From contig CALUMK010000028.1 of assembly GCA_944321735.1 (NCBI GenBank), positions 1 to 32,987 on the forward strand: a stretch of DNA of 32,987 nt, given 5' to 3'. The notes under the pieces were generated by a model that did not search any database, was not told the DNA's origin, and saw nothing but the letters and a program-made list of their open reading frames with translations. Within the stretch, counting starts at the first letter, position 1, and each line of letters starts with the position of its first letter. A program made the translations under genes and the position numbers. This document shows, in pieces, positions 9,282-18,284 of this stretch. The stretch comes from an uncultured Bacteroidales bacterium. GTDB taxonomy: Bacteria; Bacteroidota; Bacteroidia; Bacteroidales; P3.

Positions 9282-10142
9282 TTACGCTTTTTTTGTGTTT
9301 CGGATGTCCCCTTTTTTAGGTTTTGGCGTTCCTGCTTCGGGCAGAGCGTCTTTTTTCCCAAGGATGCCCTTCTTGGATAGAATCAGGACCACGATGCCCA
9401 AAAGGACGAAGGGGATGCTGAGAATCTGCCCCATGTCCAGGAAGTAGGCCGATTCCCATTCTTCCTGCACTTCTTTCAGGAATTCAATCAGGAACCGCAT
9501 TCCGAAGCAAAGGATCAGGAACCATCCGAACAGTTCCCCGCTGGGGATTTTTCCCTTCTTTCTCCAATAATAGCTGAAGAGAATAAGGAAGATAGCGAAG
9601 TAGGTGAGCGCTTCGTATATCTGGGTTGGGTGCTTGGGCAGCGTTTCCCCGTTGCGCTCAAAGATGAAGCCCCAAGGCAAGGAAGTCACATGGCCGTAGA
9701 TTTCCGAGTTGAAAAGGTTTCCTGTCCGGATAAAGAGGCCGCCTAAGGCGACGACAAGCACCACGCGGTCGAGCAAGTACCAGATGGAGACCCGGTATTT
9801 ACGGGCCACGAGCCAAAGCGCGATAGGAATGCTGATGGCCGCTCCGTGGCTTGCCAGCCCGCCATCCCGGATTTTCAGGATTTCGACAGGATGGCTCAGG
9901 TAATATTGCGGGTCGTAAAAGAGGCAGTGGCCCAAGCGCGCTCCGATGATGACCGCGATAGCTACGTACCACAGCAGTACATCCGCCAGTTCGGGATTGC
10001 GCCCCTCCCGTTTGAAGATTCGGTTCAGGATCCACCAACCGCACAGGAAGGTGAGCATGAACATGACTCCGTACCAACGTATCTCAAGCCCGAAGACCGT
10101 GAAAGCTACCGGGTCGAAATTCCAGTGGATGAAATTTAGCAT
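9282..10142 (-). CDS. lgt: Prolipoprotein diacylglyceryl transferase
   Basis: Inner-membrane enzyme that transfers diacylglycerol from phosphatidylglycerol to the lipobox cysteine of prolipoproteins, the first step of lipoprotein maturation. The 286-residue protein has several membrane spans. Lgt signatures are RWYGVMFMLTFLCGWW near the N-terminus, GARLGHCLFYDP, the HGAAISI loop, and RTGNLFNSEIYG, the conserved Arg/Asn block. HPTQIYEA follows. The lysine-rich cytoplasmic tail is longer than in E. coli. Its ATG overlaps the MerR gene stop as ATGCTAA, so the two are likely co-translated. Confidence 0.95.
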   Translation of the reverse strand: MLNFIHWNFDPVAFTVFGLEIRWYGVMFMLTFLCGWWILNRIFKREGRNPELADVLLWYVAIAVIIGARLGHCLFYDPQYYLSHPVEILKIRDGGLASHGAAISIPIALWLVARKYRVSIWYLLDRVVLVVALGGLFIRTGNLFNSEIYGHVTSLPWGFIFERNGETLPKHPTQIYEALTYFAIFLILFSYYWRKKGKIPSGELFGWFLILCFGMRFLIEFLKEVQEEWESAYFLDMGQILSIPFVLLGIVVLILSKKGILGKKDALPEAGTPKPKKGDIRNTKKA

Positions 10143-10468
10143 AAATCCTTTAATTCTAAGAGGTTATTCTTTATGCGCCTCAGGCTTTCGGCTATTTCCG
10201 CCTTGGCTGTTCCCGCTTGGACGGGTTTGGCTTTCAACTGATCCTTGGCACCTTGCAAGGTATAGCCTTGCTCCTTGACCATATGGTAAATCTGATGGAA
10301 GTATTCCACATCCTTTGGCGTGAAGAGCCGGTTGCCCTTTTTGTTGCGGTGGGGCTGGATGATGTCGAATTCCTGTTCCCAGAAGCGTATCAGCGAGGTG
10401 TTTACCCGGAACATGGCCGCTACTTCGCCAATCGTGTAGAACATTTTCCGTTTCGGTTCTTCTTCCAT
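10136..10468 (-). CDS. MerR-family transcriptional regulator
   Basis: A 110-residue DNA-binding protein from ATG 10468 (MEEEPKRKMFYTIGEV). The MerR winged helix-turn-helix spans about residues 9-78: FYTIGEVAAMFRVNTSLIRF, then a wing with GNRLFTPKDVEYFHQIYHMV. The C-terminal effector part is short and has no metal-binding cysteine pair, so the signal it senses is unknown. The open frame continues to 10546, but the extra 26 residues do not look like the family. The order alaS, M23 peptidase, MerR recurs in other Bacteroidetes as far as I recall. It overlaps lgt by 7 nt. Confidence 0.85.
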   Translation of the reverse strand: MEEEPKRKMFYTIGEVAAMFRVNTSLIRFWEQEFDIIQPHRNKKGNRLFTPKDVEYFHQIYHMVKEQGYTLQGAKDQLKAKPVQAGTAKAEIAESLRRIKNNLLELKDLC

Positions 10469-10607
10469 GGTGGGTGTTTTTGCCCGCAGCCATGCCCGCT
10501 GTTCAAGCCGGGACTGTGGCGCGGTTTGATTTTTTTTTCGAACCAACAGGGCAGATTGCCGCCCGCTTCCGGCTCGCGAAGCGGATTCCGCAAGTATCAG
10601 GTAGCCG

Positions 10608-11579
10608 CTACGACAAGCTCTGGTTGACTTCTTGCGACTTTTCGAAGATTTCGAGGAATTCTTCGGGCGAAATGTCGATGAAGAAGTAATAAACCGGGTT
10701 CACCCGCTTGCCGTTCACCAAGACTTCGTAATGCAGGTGGTACCCGCTCGAAGCTCCTGTGGTACCTACGTAGCCAATCGTGTCGCCCCGGTGTACTTCC
10801 TGGCCTTTCTTCACGGCCAGCTCGTCCATGTGCGCATAGAGCGTTTCATAGCCGAAGCCGTGATCTACCCGGCAGACAACCCCGTAGCCGGAATATCCGG
10901 CGGCGTTGCGGGCGGCTACCGTCACCTTGCCATCCCCGGTGGCGTAAATCGGCGTGCCTCTCGGTGCGGCGATATCCACGCCTGTATGCATCCGCAATGT
11001 CTTGTAGATGGGATGGAAGCGGAAGCCGAAACCGGAGCTCATCCGGCTGATGTATTTGCTTACCGGGTAGATGGCCGGGATGCACTCCATGCGCCGGTCT
11101 TTCTGCTTGGCCAATTCGTAAATCTGGTCGAACGAGATGGATTGGGCATAAAGCTCGTTGGCTAAGTGGTCTATTCCTTTCGATGTGCTGATGATCGCAT
11201 CCGCGATTTCGTTATTGCTGAATTCGTGGTAGTTCTGGTTCAGCGCATTTTGCGGATGGGTGGGCTCGGCTTCGAAGATGAGGCGGTACAGGTTGTTGTC
11301 CCGGTTCTGGATGTCGCCCAGGACTTTTTCCAGTTCATCCACCCTTTGGGTCAGGTAACGGTATTGCGTCTCGGCCACGTAAAGATCCTTGGAGAGCTGT
11401 TTCTCCCGAGGCGATTCTATATAATAGGTGGAGATGAAAAACGCCACGGCAAAGACAAAGGCGCCTACAAAGAGGATGCGCAACCAACGGAAGATGCGTT
11501 GGCGTAGGCTCACTCTCACTTTCTTGACGCTCAGCGAGGCCGGATCCAGGTAATAGACATCCGATTTCTTCTTTGCCAT
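10608..11579 (-). CDS. M23-family murein metallopeptidase
   Basis: Predicted cell-wall endopeptidase or amidase activator anchored in the inner membrane. The 323-residue protein has a short basic N-terminus, one membrane span at about 31-53 (ILFVGAFVFAVAFFIS), and a periplasmic helical region with coiled-coil character (about 60-100). The LytM/M23 domain is at about 185-305. Zinc ligands are visible in RMHTGVDIAAP (H...D) and GYHLHYEVLVNG (HxH), with LYAHMDEL between, so the catalytic set appears complete. It lies 76 bp after alaS on the same strand and is probably a constitutive cell-wall gene. Confidence 0.92.
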   Translation of the reverse strand: MAKKKSDVYYLDPASLSVKKVRVSLRQRIFRWLRILFVGAFVFAVAFFISTYYIESPREKQLSKDLYVAETQYRYLTQRVDELEKVLGDIQNRDNNLYRLIFEAEPTHPQNALNQNYHEFSNNEIADAIISTSKGIDHLANELYAQSISFDQIYELAKQKDRRMECIPAIYPVSKYISRMSSGFGFRFHPIYKTLRMHTGVDIAAPRGTPIYATGDGKVTVAARNAAGYSGYGVVCRVDHGFGYETLYAHMDELAVKKGQEVHRGDTIGYVGTTGASSGYHLHYEVLVNGKRVNPVYYFFIDISPEEFLEIFEKSQEVNQSLS

Positions 11580-11655
11580 GGGTTGTTTCTAATCTTTCTC
11601 TATTGGGGCGATTTCGTCCTTTATTGGGCCGACTTTGTCGCGGACAGGATGCCTT

Positions 11656-14298
11656 TTACAATACGTTGTTCAGTCCGTTGATACGGAGAACTTCACGCAC
11701 GGCATCCAACAAAGCTTCGGGCTTGTTGCCGGAATAGGTGGCAAACGAAGCCTGTCCGCCACCGCCGCCGCCCATCTGCTTGGCCAGTTCCTTGATGGTG
11801 TTGCCGGCATGGTGCCCTTTCTTGATCAGTTCGTCCCCGACCAAGAGGTTGATGAAGGTGCTGCCGTCTCGTTCCCCGGCCACGAGCACAAGGCCGTCGG
11901 CTATGTCCTTGCGCAGCGAGAGGGTTACCTGTTTTGCCATTTCCATCGGAAGCCCGCCCCGGAAAGAGAGGATTACCGGAATGCCGTCTATTTCCTTCTT
12001 CTTTTCCAGCAGTTTGTCGTGCAGTTGGGCGACTCTTTCGTTGACGTAATTTTCCACATCCTTGCGGAGCTTGGCGTTGCTTTCCACCAATTTGCGGATA
12101 TTGCCCATCAGGTCGGCTCCCGACTTGAAGAGCTCCTTGGCTTCGGCAAGCTGGTCAGCCATGCTGTATATGTATTGTTCGGCGCAGGCTCCGCAGAAAG
12201 CCACGATACGGCGGATGCCGGCGGCAATAGCCCCTTCGCTGACAATCTTGAAGAAACCGATTTGCCCGGTGGCTTGCACATGGGTTCCCCCGCAGAGTTC
12301 CACCGATTCCCCGTAGCGGATTACCCGGACCTTGTCGCCGTATTTCTCGGAGAACAATGCCATCGCGCCCATCTTGCGGGCTTCTTCGATCGGCATGTCT
12401 CGGTGTTCGTCCAAGGGGATGTTTTCCCGGATGAGGCGGTTCACGGTCATTTCCACTTTCCGGATTTCTTCCGCGCTCATTTTCTGGAAATGCGAGAAGT
12501 CGAATCTCAGTTCGGTCTCGTTGACCAAAGAACCTTTCTGTTCCACATGCGTTCCTAAAACTTGGCGCAAGGCATAGTGCATCAAGTGGGTCGCGCTGTG
12601 GTTGCAGGCGGTCTGCGTCCGCTTTTCCTTGTCCACGACAGCTTTGAATGCATGCCCGGGCTGAGAAGGCAGCTTGCTGAACCAGTGGATAGGCATATTG
12701 TTTTCCTTTACCGTGTCGATGACCGGGTAGCGTTCCCCGCTTTCCAGGTCTTCGATGTATCCCCGGTCGCCCACCTGTCCGCCGGATTCGGCATAGAACG
12801 GGGTGGGGGACATCACGATCTGATATAAATCCTTGCCTTTCTTGTTGACTTTGCGGTAACGCAGGATTTTGGTTTCGCATTCCAGCTGGTCGTAGCCGGT
12901 GAATGTCACCTCGTGGCCTTCATGCACCTCTACCCAGTCGTCCGAGCTGACAGCGGCATCGTGGCGGGAGCGTTCCTTCTGCTTCTGCATTTCTTTTTCA
13001 AAACCAGGGACATCCACTTTGAGGCCTTTTTCCCGCAGCATCAGTTCGGTCAGGTCGAGCGGGAAGCCGTAAGTGTCGTAAAGCACGAATGCGTTGGCTC
13101 CGTCCAAGGTGTCCTTGTTTTCATTTTTGAGCTTGCTAACCAGCTGGTCCAAGAGGCGTTCGCCGGTTTCGAGGGTTTTCAAGAAAGTGTTTTCCTCTTC
13201 GTGGATTACTTTCTCGATCAGCTCTTTCTGCTTGCTCAGTTCGGGGAAGTGGCGGCCCATCTGCTTTTCGAGGATGTCCACCAATTTATAGATGAAGGCT
13301 TCGTTGAAGTTCAGGAAGCTGTAACCGTAACGCACGGCACGGCGCAGGATGCGGCGGATTACATAGCCGGCTTTGTTGTTGGAAGGCAGCTGCCCGTCGG
13401 CAATGGCGAAGCTGACCGCCCGCACGTGGTCGGCAATGACCCGCATGGCCACGTCGCATTGGGCATTGGAGCCATAGGCGATGCCGGAGGCTTGGGCAAG
13501 AGCCGAAATCAGCGGTTGGAACACATCGGTATCATAATTCGATTTCTTTCCTTGAATCACCATGCAGAGCCGTTCGAAGCCCATCCCGGTATCGATACAT
13601 TTGGAGGGCAGTTCTTCCAGATGCCCGTCGGCCATGCGCTTGAACTGCATGAACACCAGGTTCCATATCTCGATGACCAAAGGGTTGTCCATGTTGACCA
13701 ATTCCTTGCCGTCGATTTTGGCGCGTTCCTCATCGGACCGCAGGTCGATATGGATTTCGGAGCAGGGGCCGCAAGGGCCGGTGTCGCCCATTTCCCAGAA
13801 ATTGTCGTGCTTGTTGCCGAACAGGATGCGTTCCTCGGGGATATGCTCCATCCAGTAGCCGTAGGCTTCCATGTCCTTGTCGGTATGGTCGTGCTCGTCT
13901 CCGCCGAATACGGTCACATACAAGCGGTTCTTGTCTATTTGCATGACCTCGGTCAGGAATTCCCAGGCCCAGGCGATGGCTTCCTTCTTGAAATAGTCGC
14001 CGAACGACCAGTTGCCGAGCATCTCGAACATGGTATGATGGTAGGTGTCATGCCCTACTTCCTCCAAGTCGTTGTGCTTGCCCGATACCCGGAGGCATTT
14101 CTGGGTGTCGGCCACGCGGGGGTATTTGCGCTCGGTGTTCCCGAGGAAGATGTCCTTGAACTGGTTCATCCCGGCGTTGGTGAACATCAGGGTGGGGTCG
14201 TTCTTGATGACCATCGGGGCCGAAGGCACGATATGGTGTTGCTTGGAAGTGAAGAAATCCAAAAAGGCTTGGCGTACAGCTTGTGATGAAGTGTCCAT
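11656..14298 (-). CDS. alaS: Alanyl-tRNA synthetase
   Basis: Charges tRNA-Ala with alanine and edits misacylated serine or glycine. From ATG 14298 (MDTSSQAVRQAFLDFF) it is 880 residues, the usual length. The N-terminal class II core has MFTNAGMNQFKDIFLG and GDTGPCGPCSEIH. The editing domain keeps its zinc ligands in HSATHLMHYALR and LCGGTHV. The C-terminal DHHA1/C-Ala domain has MGGGGGGQASFATYSG. The frame continues upstream to 14343, with ATGs at 14343 and 14313, but the extra residues are not family-like. A good promoter lies about 130 bp upstream. Confidence 0.97.
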   Translation of the reverse strand: MDTSSQAVRQAFLDFFTSKQHHIVPSAPMVIKNDPTLMFTNAGMNQFKDIFLGNTERKYPRVADTQKCLRVSGKHNDLEEVGHDTYHHTMFEMLGNWSFGDYFKKEAIAWAWEFLTEVMQIDKNRLYVTVFGGDEHDHTDKDMEAYGYWMEHIPEERILFGNKHDNFWEMGDTGPCGPCSEIHIDLRSDEERAKIDGKELVNMDNPLVIEIWNLVFMQFKRMADGHLEELPSKCIDTGMGFERLCMVIQGKKSNYDTDVFQPLISALAQASGIAYGSNAQCDVAMRVIADHVRAVSFAIADGQLPSNNKAGYVIRRILRRAVRYGYSFLNFNEAFIYKLVDILEKQMGRHFPELSKQKELIEKVIHEEENTFLKTLETGERLLDQLVSKLKNENKDTLDGANAFVLYDTYGFPLDLTELMLREKGLKVDVPGFEKEMQKQKERSRHDAAVSSDDWVEVHEGHEVTFTGYDQLECETKILRYRKVNKKGKDLYQIVMSPTPFYAESGGQVGDRGYIEDLESGERYPVIDTVKENNMPIHWFSKLPSQPGHAFKAVVDKEKRTQTACNHSATHLMHYALRQVLGTHVEQKGSLVNETELRFDFSHFQKMSAEEIRKVEMTVNRLIRENIPLDEHRDMPIEEARKMGAMALFSEKYGDKVRVIRYGESVELCGGTHVQATGQIGFFKIVSEGAIAAGIRRIVAFCGACAEQYIYSMADQLAEAKELFKSGADLMGNIRKLVESNAKLRKDVENYVNERVAQLHDKLLEKKKEIDGIPVILSFRGGLPMEMAKQVTLSLRKDIADGLVLVAGERDGSTFINLLVGDELIKKGHHAGNTIKELAKQMGGGGGGQASFATYSGNKPEALLDAVREVLRINGLNNVL

Positions 14299-14425
14299 AG
14301 TGATTCTTTTCATTATTTTTTGGCGAACCGAAGAGGAGGCCAATCAGTCCAGAGGCACGTTGCGGGCTGGCTGTGATTGGATTCCGGGGAATGCGTCCCC
14401 GCTTCGGATAGGCCGCAAAAACTTG

Positions 14426-14456
14426 TAAAAGTAGTATAAAATCGCCGTGTGGCAAA
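14426..14456 (-). promoter_or_regulatory. Putative alaS promoter
   Basis: On the minus strand, TTTG (14456-14453) is followed after 19 nt by TACTTTTA (14433-14426), one base off TAnnTTTG. The spacing is the Bacteroidetes optimum, and the site is about 130 bp before the alaS start. Confidence 0.55.
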
Positions 14457-14702
14457 ATGCGTTTCGCGGGTTTTTGTTGGAAGGGTTTGAAAATCATTTT
14501 GTTGCTGTTTTTTTTGACTCTGTGCGCGGTGATTCTTCTTCTTCTTCTTCTTTTTTGCATGGAGGTTTCGTATTTGAGGAGGTGCATCTTTGGGCAAGGC
14601 TTGCGTGTATGCCGGTTTTAGGTTTTCCGGGTTTTGCCCTTCGGCTGCCCATTGTCTGACGGAGCGTTGGCATCGGATTCTTGTCGGCTTTAGGCGTTGG
14701 CT

Positions 14703-14905
14703 TTAGCCCAAATCGGTCATTAGACTTTGGGTAGATTGTCCGCTTATGTCATGCAGCATGCTTCTCGCCTAGCCGAAGGCGTAGCGGGCTACGTCGAGGC
14801 GTAGCGAGGAGCAAGATGCGGACAGAAGCGAACAAGATGCACAAAAGCATCCCTCTTCGAAAACAGGAAACACACTCGGCGAGTCTAATGACCGATTTGG
14901 GTTTA
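14703..14905. repeat. Family B MITE-like repeat, copy 2 (complete)
   Basis: A 203-bp element in the gap between the divergent genes alaS and yceD. Terminal inverted repeats 14703-14726 and 14882-14905 match at 22 of 24 positions (core AAATCGGTCATTAGACT). It encodes no protein. The inner part carries short CGTAGCG repeats around 14781-14810. Its left 76 bp recur inverted at the window start, and its right end (ACTCGGCGAGT plus terminal repeat) recurs at 24993-25020. The rest of the 14299-14975 gap holds the two promoters and a CTT-rich tract near 14530. Confidence 0.82.
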
Positions 14906-14948
14906 GGCGGCTCTACGGGGACTTTTAGTGTAATTCCGAAAAAAGTAT

Positions 14949-14956
14949 TATTTTTG
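14949..14956 (+). promoter_or_regulatory. Putative promoter of the yceD-rpmF-plsX-fabH cluster
   Basis: TATTTTTG matches TAnnTTTG exactly. The upstream element is weak (TTTTAG at 14923-14928, 20-nt spacer). The predicted start of transcription is near 14963, which favours the ATG at 14976 over the TTG at 14967. Confidence 0.6.
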
Positions 14957-14975
14957 CAGGCTAATTTTGACCAGT

Positions 14976-15527
14976 ATGACCAAAAAGAAGCTCGAATACC
15001 GTCTGCCTTTTTCAAGCCTTGAGGATGGGGTTCATATTTTTGAGTTTACTATAGGTCAGGATTTTATGGAACTCTTTCCGGAGACGGATGTGTTCTTTGC
15101 GCCCCAGGTTCGTGTGGACTTGGAACTGGTCAAGAGCGACCGATTGATGGAAATGCGGTTCCGCTTCGAAGGAGTGGCCAAAAGCCTTTGCGACCGATGC
15201 CTTCGGGAAGTGGAATTCCCGGTACGTACCGAAGAAAAGGTGGTGGCCAAGCTTTCATCGGAAGCCACGGAAGTGGTGGAAGAGGATGAATTTTGGACCG
15301 TGCCGGAGAAGGACAGCAGCTTGGACTTGGCACCCTATTTCCATGAGATATTGGTGCTGAGCCGGCCGATGCAGTTGTTCTGCCCCGAAAACGAAAAGGG
15401 CGAGCCGACCTGCGATCCCAAGATGCTGGCTTATTACGACCAGCCTTCGGACATCGAGGAGTCCGAGCCTGAAACCGATCCCCGCTGGGCTGCCTTGGCG
15501 GGATTGCGGGACAAGATGGAAGATTGA
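14976..15527 (+). CDS. YceD/DUF177 family protein
   Basis: A 183-residue cytoplasmic protein of the DUF177 (YceD) family, genetically tied to rRNA and ribosome assembly in other organisms, where it precedes rpmF. The family signature is LCDRCLREVEFPV at about residues 70-82, a short cysteine pair with an acidic region after it. A second cysteine cluster occurs near FCPENEKGEPTC. The start is set at ATG 14976 (MTKKKLEYRLPF). A TTG at 14967 in frame is only a few bases from the predicted transcription start. The rpmF gene follows 39 bp later, the usual arrangement. Confidence 0.88.
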   Translation: MTKKKLEYRLPFSSLEDGVHIFEFTIGQDFMELFPETDVFFAPQVRVDLELVKSDRLMEMRFRFEGVAKSLCDRCLREVEFPVRTEEKVVAKLSSEATEVVEEDEFWTVPEKDSSLDLAPYFHEILVLSRPMQLFCPENEKGEPTCDPKMLAYYDQPSDIEESEPETDPRWAALAGLRDKMED

Positions 15528-15566
15528 GATTGAACGAGATTATAAAACGCTAAAAAGTAAGATAAA

Positions 15567-15755
15567 ATGCCTAATCCTAAATGGAGGTTCTCCAAGACCA
15601 GAACCAGAAAAAGAAGAACCCACGACAAATTGGAAATGCCTACTTTGGCCACTTGCAGCAATTGCGGTTCTCCGGTGCTGTACCATCATGTTTGCCCCGA
15701 ATGCGGTTATTACCGTGGCAAGCAAGTGATGGAAACCAATACGGCCAAGGCCTAA
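15567..15755 (+). CDS. rpmF: 50S ribosomal protein L32
   Basis: A 62-residue structural protein of the large ribosomal subunit. It starts MPNPKWRFSKTRTRKRRTHD, a typical L32 basic N-terminus, and keeps the four-cysteine zinc ribbon CSNC ... CPEC (about residues 31-47). The gene lies between the DUF177 gene and plsX, a widely conserved order linking ribosome and lipid synthesis. Confidence 0.97.
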   Translation: MPNPKWRFSKTRTRKRRTHDKLEMPTLATCSNCGSPVLYHHVCPECGYYRGKQVMETNTAKA

Positions 15756-15872
15756 TTTGTTTCAAGCGGGATTCCGTGCATGCGGGTCGTGCGTTTTTTC
15801 TTGTTTCCGAAAGGATTCGAGGAAAGGCTGTATCCCGTATGGGCGGAATGCCTGTTTGCCTAAGGCTTTTAC

Positions 15873-15891
15873 CTAAGGGCTTTCCCCTTAG
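15873..15891 (+). promoter_or_regulatory. Hairpin in the rpmF-plsX gap
   Basis: Arms CTAAGGG (15873-15879) and CCCTTAG (15885-15891) form a perfect 7-bp stem with a 5-nt loop, 49 bp before plsX. No T-run follows, so it is not an obvious terminator. It may be an attenuator, processing site or operator. Nothing else is seen in this 185-bp gap. Confidence 0.35.
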
Positions 15892-15940
15892 CCAGAGCCG
15901 TTCGCGTTGAGGCGCGATAGGCTTATCGAAAATAATCTGT

Positions 15941-16906
15941 ATGAGATTCGGATTGGATGTTATGGGGGGTGACTTCGCTCCCGCTGCTACCATTGAAGGT
16001 GCTGTCTCTGCCTTGGATTCAATCGGAGACGGCAACCGTATTGTCTTGCTCGGCCCGGAAGATGTGATTCGCAAGGAGCTGGCGGACAGGGGAGTGGAGG
16101 AAACCTGCTTTGATATTTCCCATCAGCCGCAGTGCATTGCCATGGACGAGAAACCCGTAAAGGCTTTGATGGAAAAGCCGGATTCGGGTATCGCGGCCGG
16201 TTTCCGCATGTTGGCCAAGGGGGATTTGGATGCCTTTGCCAGCGCGGGCAATTCCGGGGCGATGTTGGCCGGTGCGGTGACCCACCTCAAATGTATCCCG
16301 GGCGTTATACGGCCTTGTACCTGTGCCTGTGTGCCGCAGGAAGAGGGCGATGCGTACAGCGTCCTTTTGGATGTGGGGACCACGCCCGATGCCAAGCCGG
16401 AGGTGATGGTGCAATTTGCCGTCATCGGCAGCCTGTATGCCCAGTACCTGCTGGGACATGCCAATCCCCGTGTCTGCCTGATGAATGTGGGGACCGAGGA
16501 CGGAAAAGGCAATCTCCAGTGCCAGACGGTATTTCCTCTTTTGAAAGAATGTCCCCATATCAATTTTACAGGCAATATGGAGCCTCGCGAAATCTTCAAG
16601 AACCGGGCGGATGTCATGGTGACCGATGGTTTCGTGGGGAATATACTGTTGAAAGAGGTGGAGACTTTTTACCGACTGATGCAGAAGCGGGGCATTTCCG
16701 ATCCTCTTTTCGACAGGATGAATTACGAGATTTACGGCGGAAGCCCGATTCTGGGCGTGAACGCTCCGGTGATACTGGGACATGGGATTTCCAGTCCGTT
16801 GGCCATCCGGAACATGTTGCTGCAGACCAAGAGGATGTGCGAGCTGGGCTTGACACAGGCCTTGCGTAAGTTGTTTGCTGATTATGTGAGCGAATCGGAG
16901 TCCTGA
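15941..16906 (+). CDS. plsX: Phosphate acyltransferase
   Basis: Converts acyl-ACP to acyl-phosphate, which feeds PlsY for phospholipid synthesis; a peripheral membrane enzyme. The 321-residue protein begins MRFGLDVMGGDFAPAATIEG, the PlsX N-terminal signature. MEKPDSGIAAGFRMLAKGD and AFASAGNSGAMLAGA are the substrate-binding blocks, and VTDGFVGNILLKEVE and APVILGHGISSP follow further on. Length is as expected. It lies 185 bp after rpmF and 76 bp before fabH, so phospholipid and fatty-acid initiation are encoded side by side. Confidence 0.96.
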   Translation: MRFGLDVMGGDFAPAATIEGAVSALDSIGDGNRIVLLGPEDVIRKELADRGVEETCFDISHQPQCIAMDEKPVKALMEKPDSGIAAGFRMLAKGDLDAFASAGNSGAMLAGAVTHLKCIPGVIRPCTCACVPQEEGDAYSVLLDVGTTPDAKPEVMVQFAVIGSLYAQYLLGHANPRVCLMNVGTEDGKGNLQCQTVFPLLKECPHINFTGNMEPREIFKNRADVMVTDGFVGNILLKEVETFYRLMQKRGISDPLFDRMNYEIYGGSPILGVNAPVILGHGISSPLAIRNMLLQTKRMCELGLTQALRKLFADYVSESES

Positions 16907-16982
16907 TTCAGGATGGTCCGGTTCTATGAAGGTTTTTTTTGACCTTTTGTAGGTGTTTTAACCTCATTTTAAAAAGCTTGCG

Positions 16983-17969
16983 ATGGAAAAAATACATGCT
17001 ATCATAACGGGCGTTGGGGCTTATCTTCCCGACTATGTGCTGACCAACGAGGAGCTGAGCCGCATGGTGGATACCAGCGACGAATGGATCATGGAACGTA
17101 TCGGAATCAAGGAACGTCGGATCCAGCGCGAGCGTGGCAAAGCTACTTCCGATATGGGAGTGGAAGCCGTACGCGATTTGTTCAGCAAGACGGGGACCAA
17201 GCCGGAGGAGGTGGATTTGCTGATTTGCGCCACGGTGACGCCGGATATGCGTTTTCCGGCCACTTCTTGTTTGATTGCCGACAAATTGGGTATCCGCAAT
17301 GCTTTTGCTTTCGATTTGAGTTCGGGATGCTCGGGTTTTGTTTATGCCTTGTCGACGGCGGCCCGTTATGTGGAATCGGGTCGTTACAAGAAAGTGGTGC
17401 TGGTAGGGGCTGAAAAGATGTCGTCGATGATCGACTATACCGACCGGGCTACCTGCCCGATTTTCGGGGATGGAGCCGGGGCTGTGCTGCTGGAACCGAC
17501 TACGGAGGAATACGGGGTTCTGGACGAGGTGATGGGAACCGACGGTTGCGGTGCCAAGCATCTGCATATGAAGGCGGGCGGTTCGTTGTTTCCTCCCACG
17601 CATGAGACGGTGGACAAGCGTTGGCATTATGTCTATCAGGAAGGCCAGGCCGTTTTCAAATGGGCGGTGGTCAAGATGGCTGATGTGGCCGAGGCTGTTG
17701 TCAAGCGGAACAACTTGGATCCCTCCAAGGTATGGATTGCCCCGCATCAGGCGAACCTGCGTATCATCAATGCCGTGCAACGGCGTTTGGGCGTATCGGC
17801 CGAACAGGTGATGATCAATATCGACCGCTACGGGAACACGACAGCGGCCACGATACCTCTTTTGCTCTGGGAATGGGAGAAGAAGCTGAAGAAGGGGGAC
17901 GATATTGTGGTCTGCGCTTTTGGGGCGGGGTTTTCGTGGGGGGCTATTTGGCTTAAGTGGGCCTACTAA
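16983..17969 (+). CDS. fabH: 3-oxoacyl-[acyl-carrier-protein] synthase III (KAS III)
   Basis: Starts type II fatty-acid synthesis by condensing an acyl-CoA primer with malonyl-ACP. The 328-residue thiolase-fold enzyme has its catalytic triad visible: Cys116 ([11 protein letters not shown]), His255 ([12 protein letters not shown]) and Asn285 ([12 protein letters not shown]). The final glycine-rich block ([16 protein letters not shown]) is complete. The ATG at 16983 opens [20 protein letters not shown]. Primer choice (acetyl or branched) cannot be read from sequence with confidence. A palindromic repeat begins immediately after the stop. Confidence 0.96.
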   Translation: MEKIHAIITGVGAYLPDYVLTNEELSRMVDTSDEWIMERIGIKERRIQRERGKATSDMGVEAVRDLFSKTGTKPEEVDLLICATVTPDMRFPATSCLIADKLGIRNAFAFDLSSGCSGFVYALSTAARYVESGRYKKVVLVGAEKMSSMIDYTDRATCPIFGDGAGAVLLEPTTEEYGVLDEVMGTDGCGAKHLHMKAGGSLFPPTHETVDKRWHYVYQEGQAVFKWAVVKMADVAEAVVKRNNLDPSKVWIAPHQANLRIINAVQRRLGVSAEQVMINIDRYGNTTAATIPLLLWEWEKKLKKGDDIVVCAFGAGFSWGAIWLKWAY

Positions 17970-17970
17970 T

Positions 17971-18096
17971 AGTAAACGTTTTATAGAGGCATCTACTTTG
18001 TTGCGAGCCTTGCGCGGCTTGGTCACGTACATAAGTACACTCCCGCGCCGCGCTTCGGCTCGGCGCCGCGTATCTGCTCTCTATAAAACGTTTACT
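17971..18096. repeat. Family A palindromic repeat, copy 2
   Basis: Perfect 18-bp terminal inverted repeats, AGTAAACGTTTTATAGAG (17971-17988) and its complement (18079-18096), enclose 90 bp. The centre 18022-18043, read on the minus strand, is GGAGTGTACTTATGTACGTG plus AC, matching the copy at 24802-24823 apart from 3 of 22 bases. The arms share no sequence with the other copies' arms. The element starts one base after the fabH stop and could form the 3' end of its transcript. Confidence 0.8.
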
Positions 18097-18211
18097 GTAT
18101 TGGTAGGAAACCTCGCATCTGCCTATTCTAAATCGCTTATCTCTTTTTACGGAGTATGCGCCTCCTCATGGAATTTGGTTCGCGCCGCATATTCTGAAAA
18201 TAGTTATTATG

Positions 18212-18251
18212 AAAAGTGCCGGTCCTCAAAAGAGAAACCGGCACTTTTTTT
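18212..18251. terminator. Bidirectional intrinsic terminator between fabH and the T9SS cargo gene
   Basis: Arms AAAAGTGCCGGT (18212-18223) and ACCGGCACTTTT (18237-18248) pair perfectly, with a run of seven T after the stem on the plus strand and A's before it for the minus strand. It lies between convergent genes, as expected. The sequence between 18097 and 18211 shows nothing else. Confidence 0.85.
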
Positions 18252-18284
18252 GTCGAGTCAGTCCGCTACGTATAGACGACGATT

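Noticed and set aside
12913-14286. 457-codon open frame antisense to alaS
   Set aside because: Same artefact: alaS on the minus strand is complete and conserved, and the antisense product is His/Val/Phe-rich with no family features.
14527-14560. CTT-rich tract upstream of alaS as a possible microsatellite switch
   Set aside because: It lies upstream of the predicted alaS promoter and outside any gene; only about six units, with no reading frame to switch.
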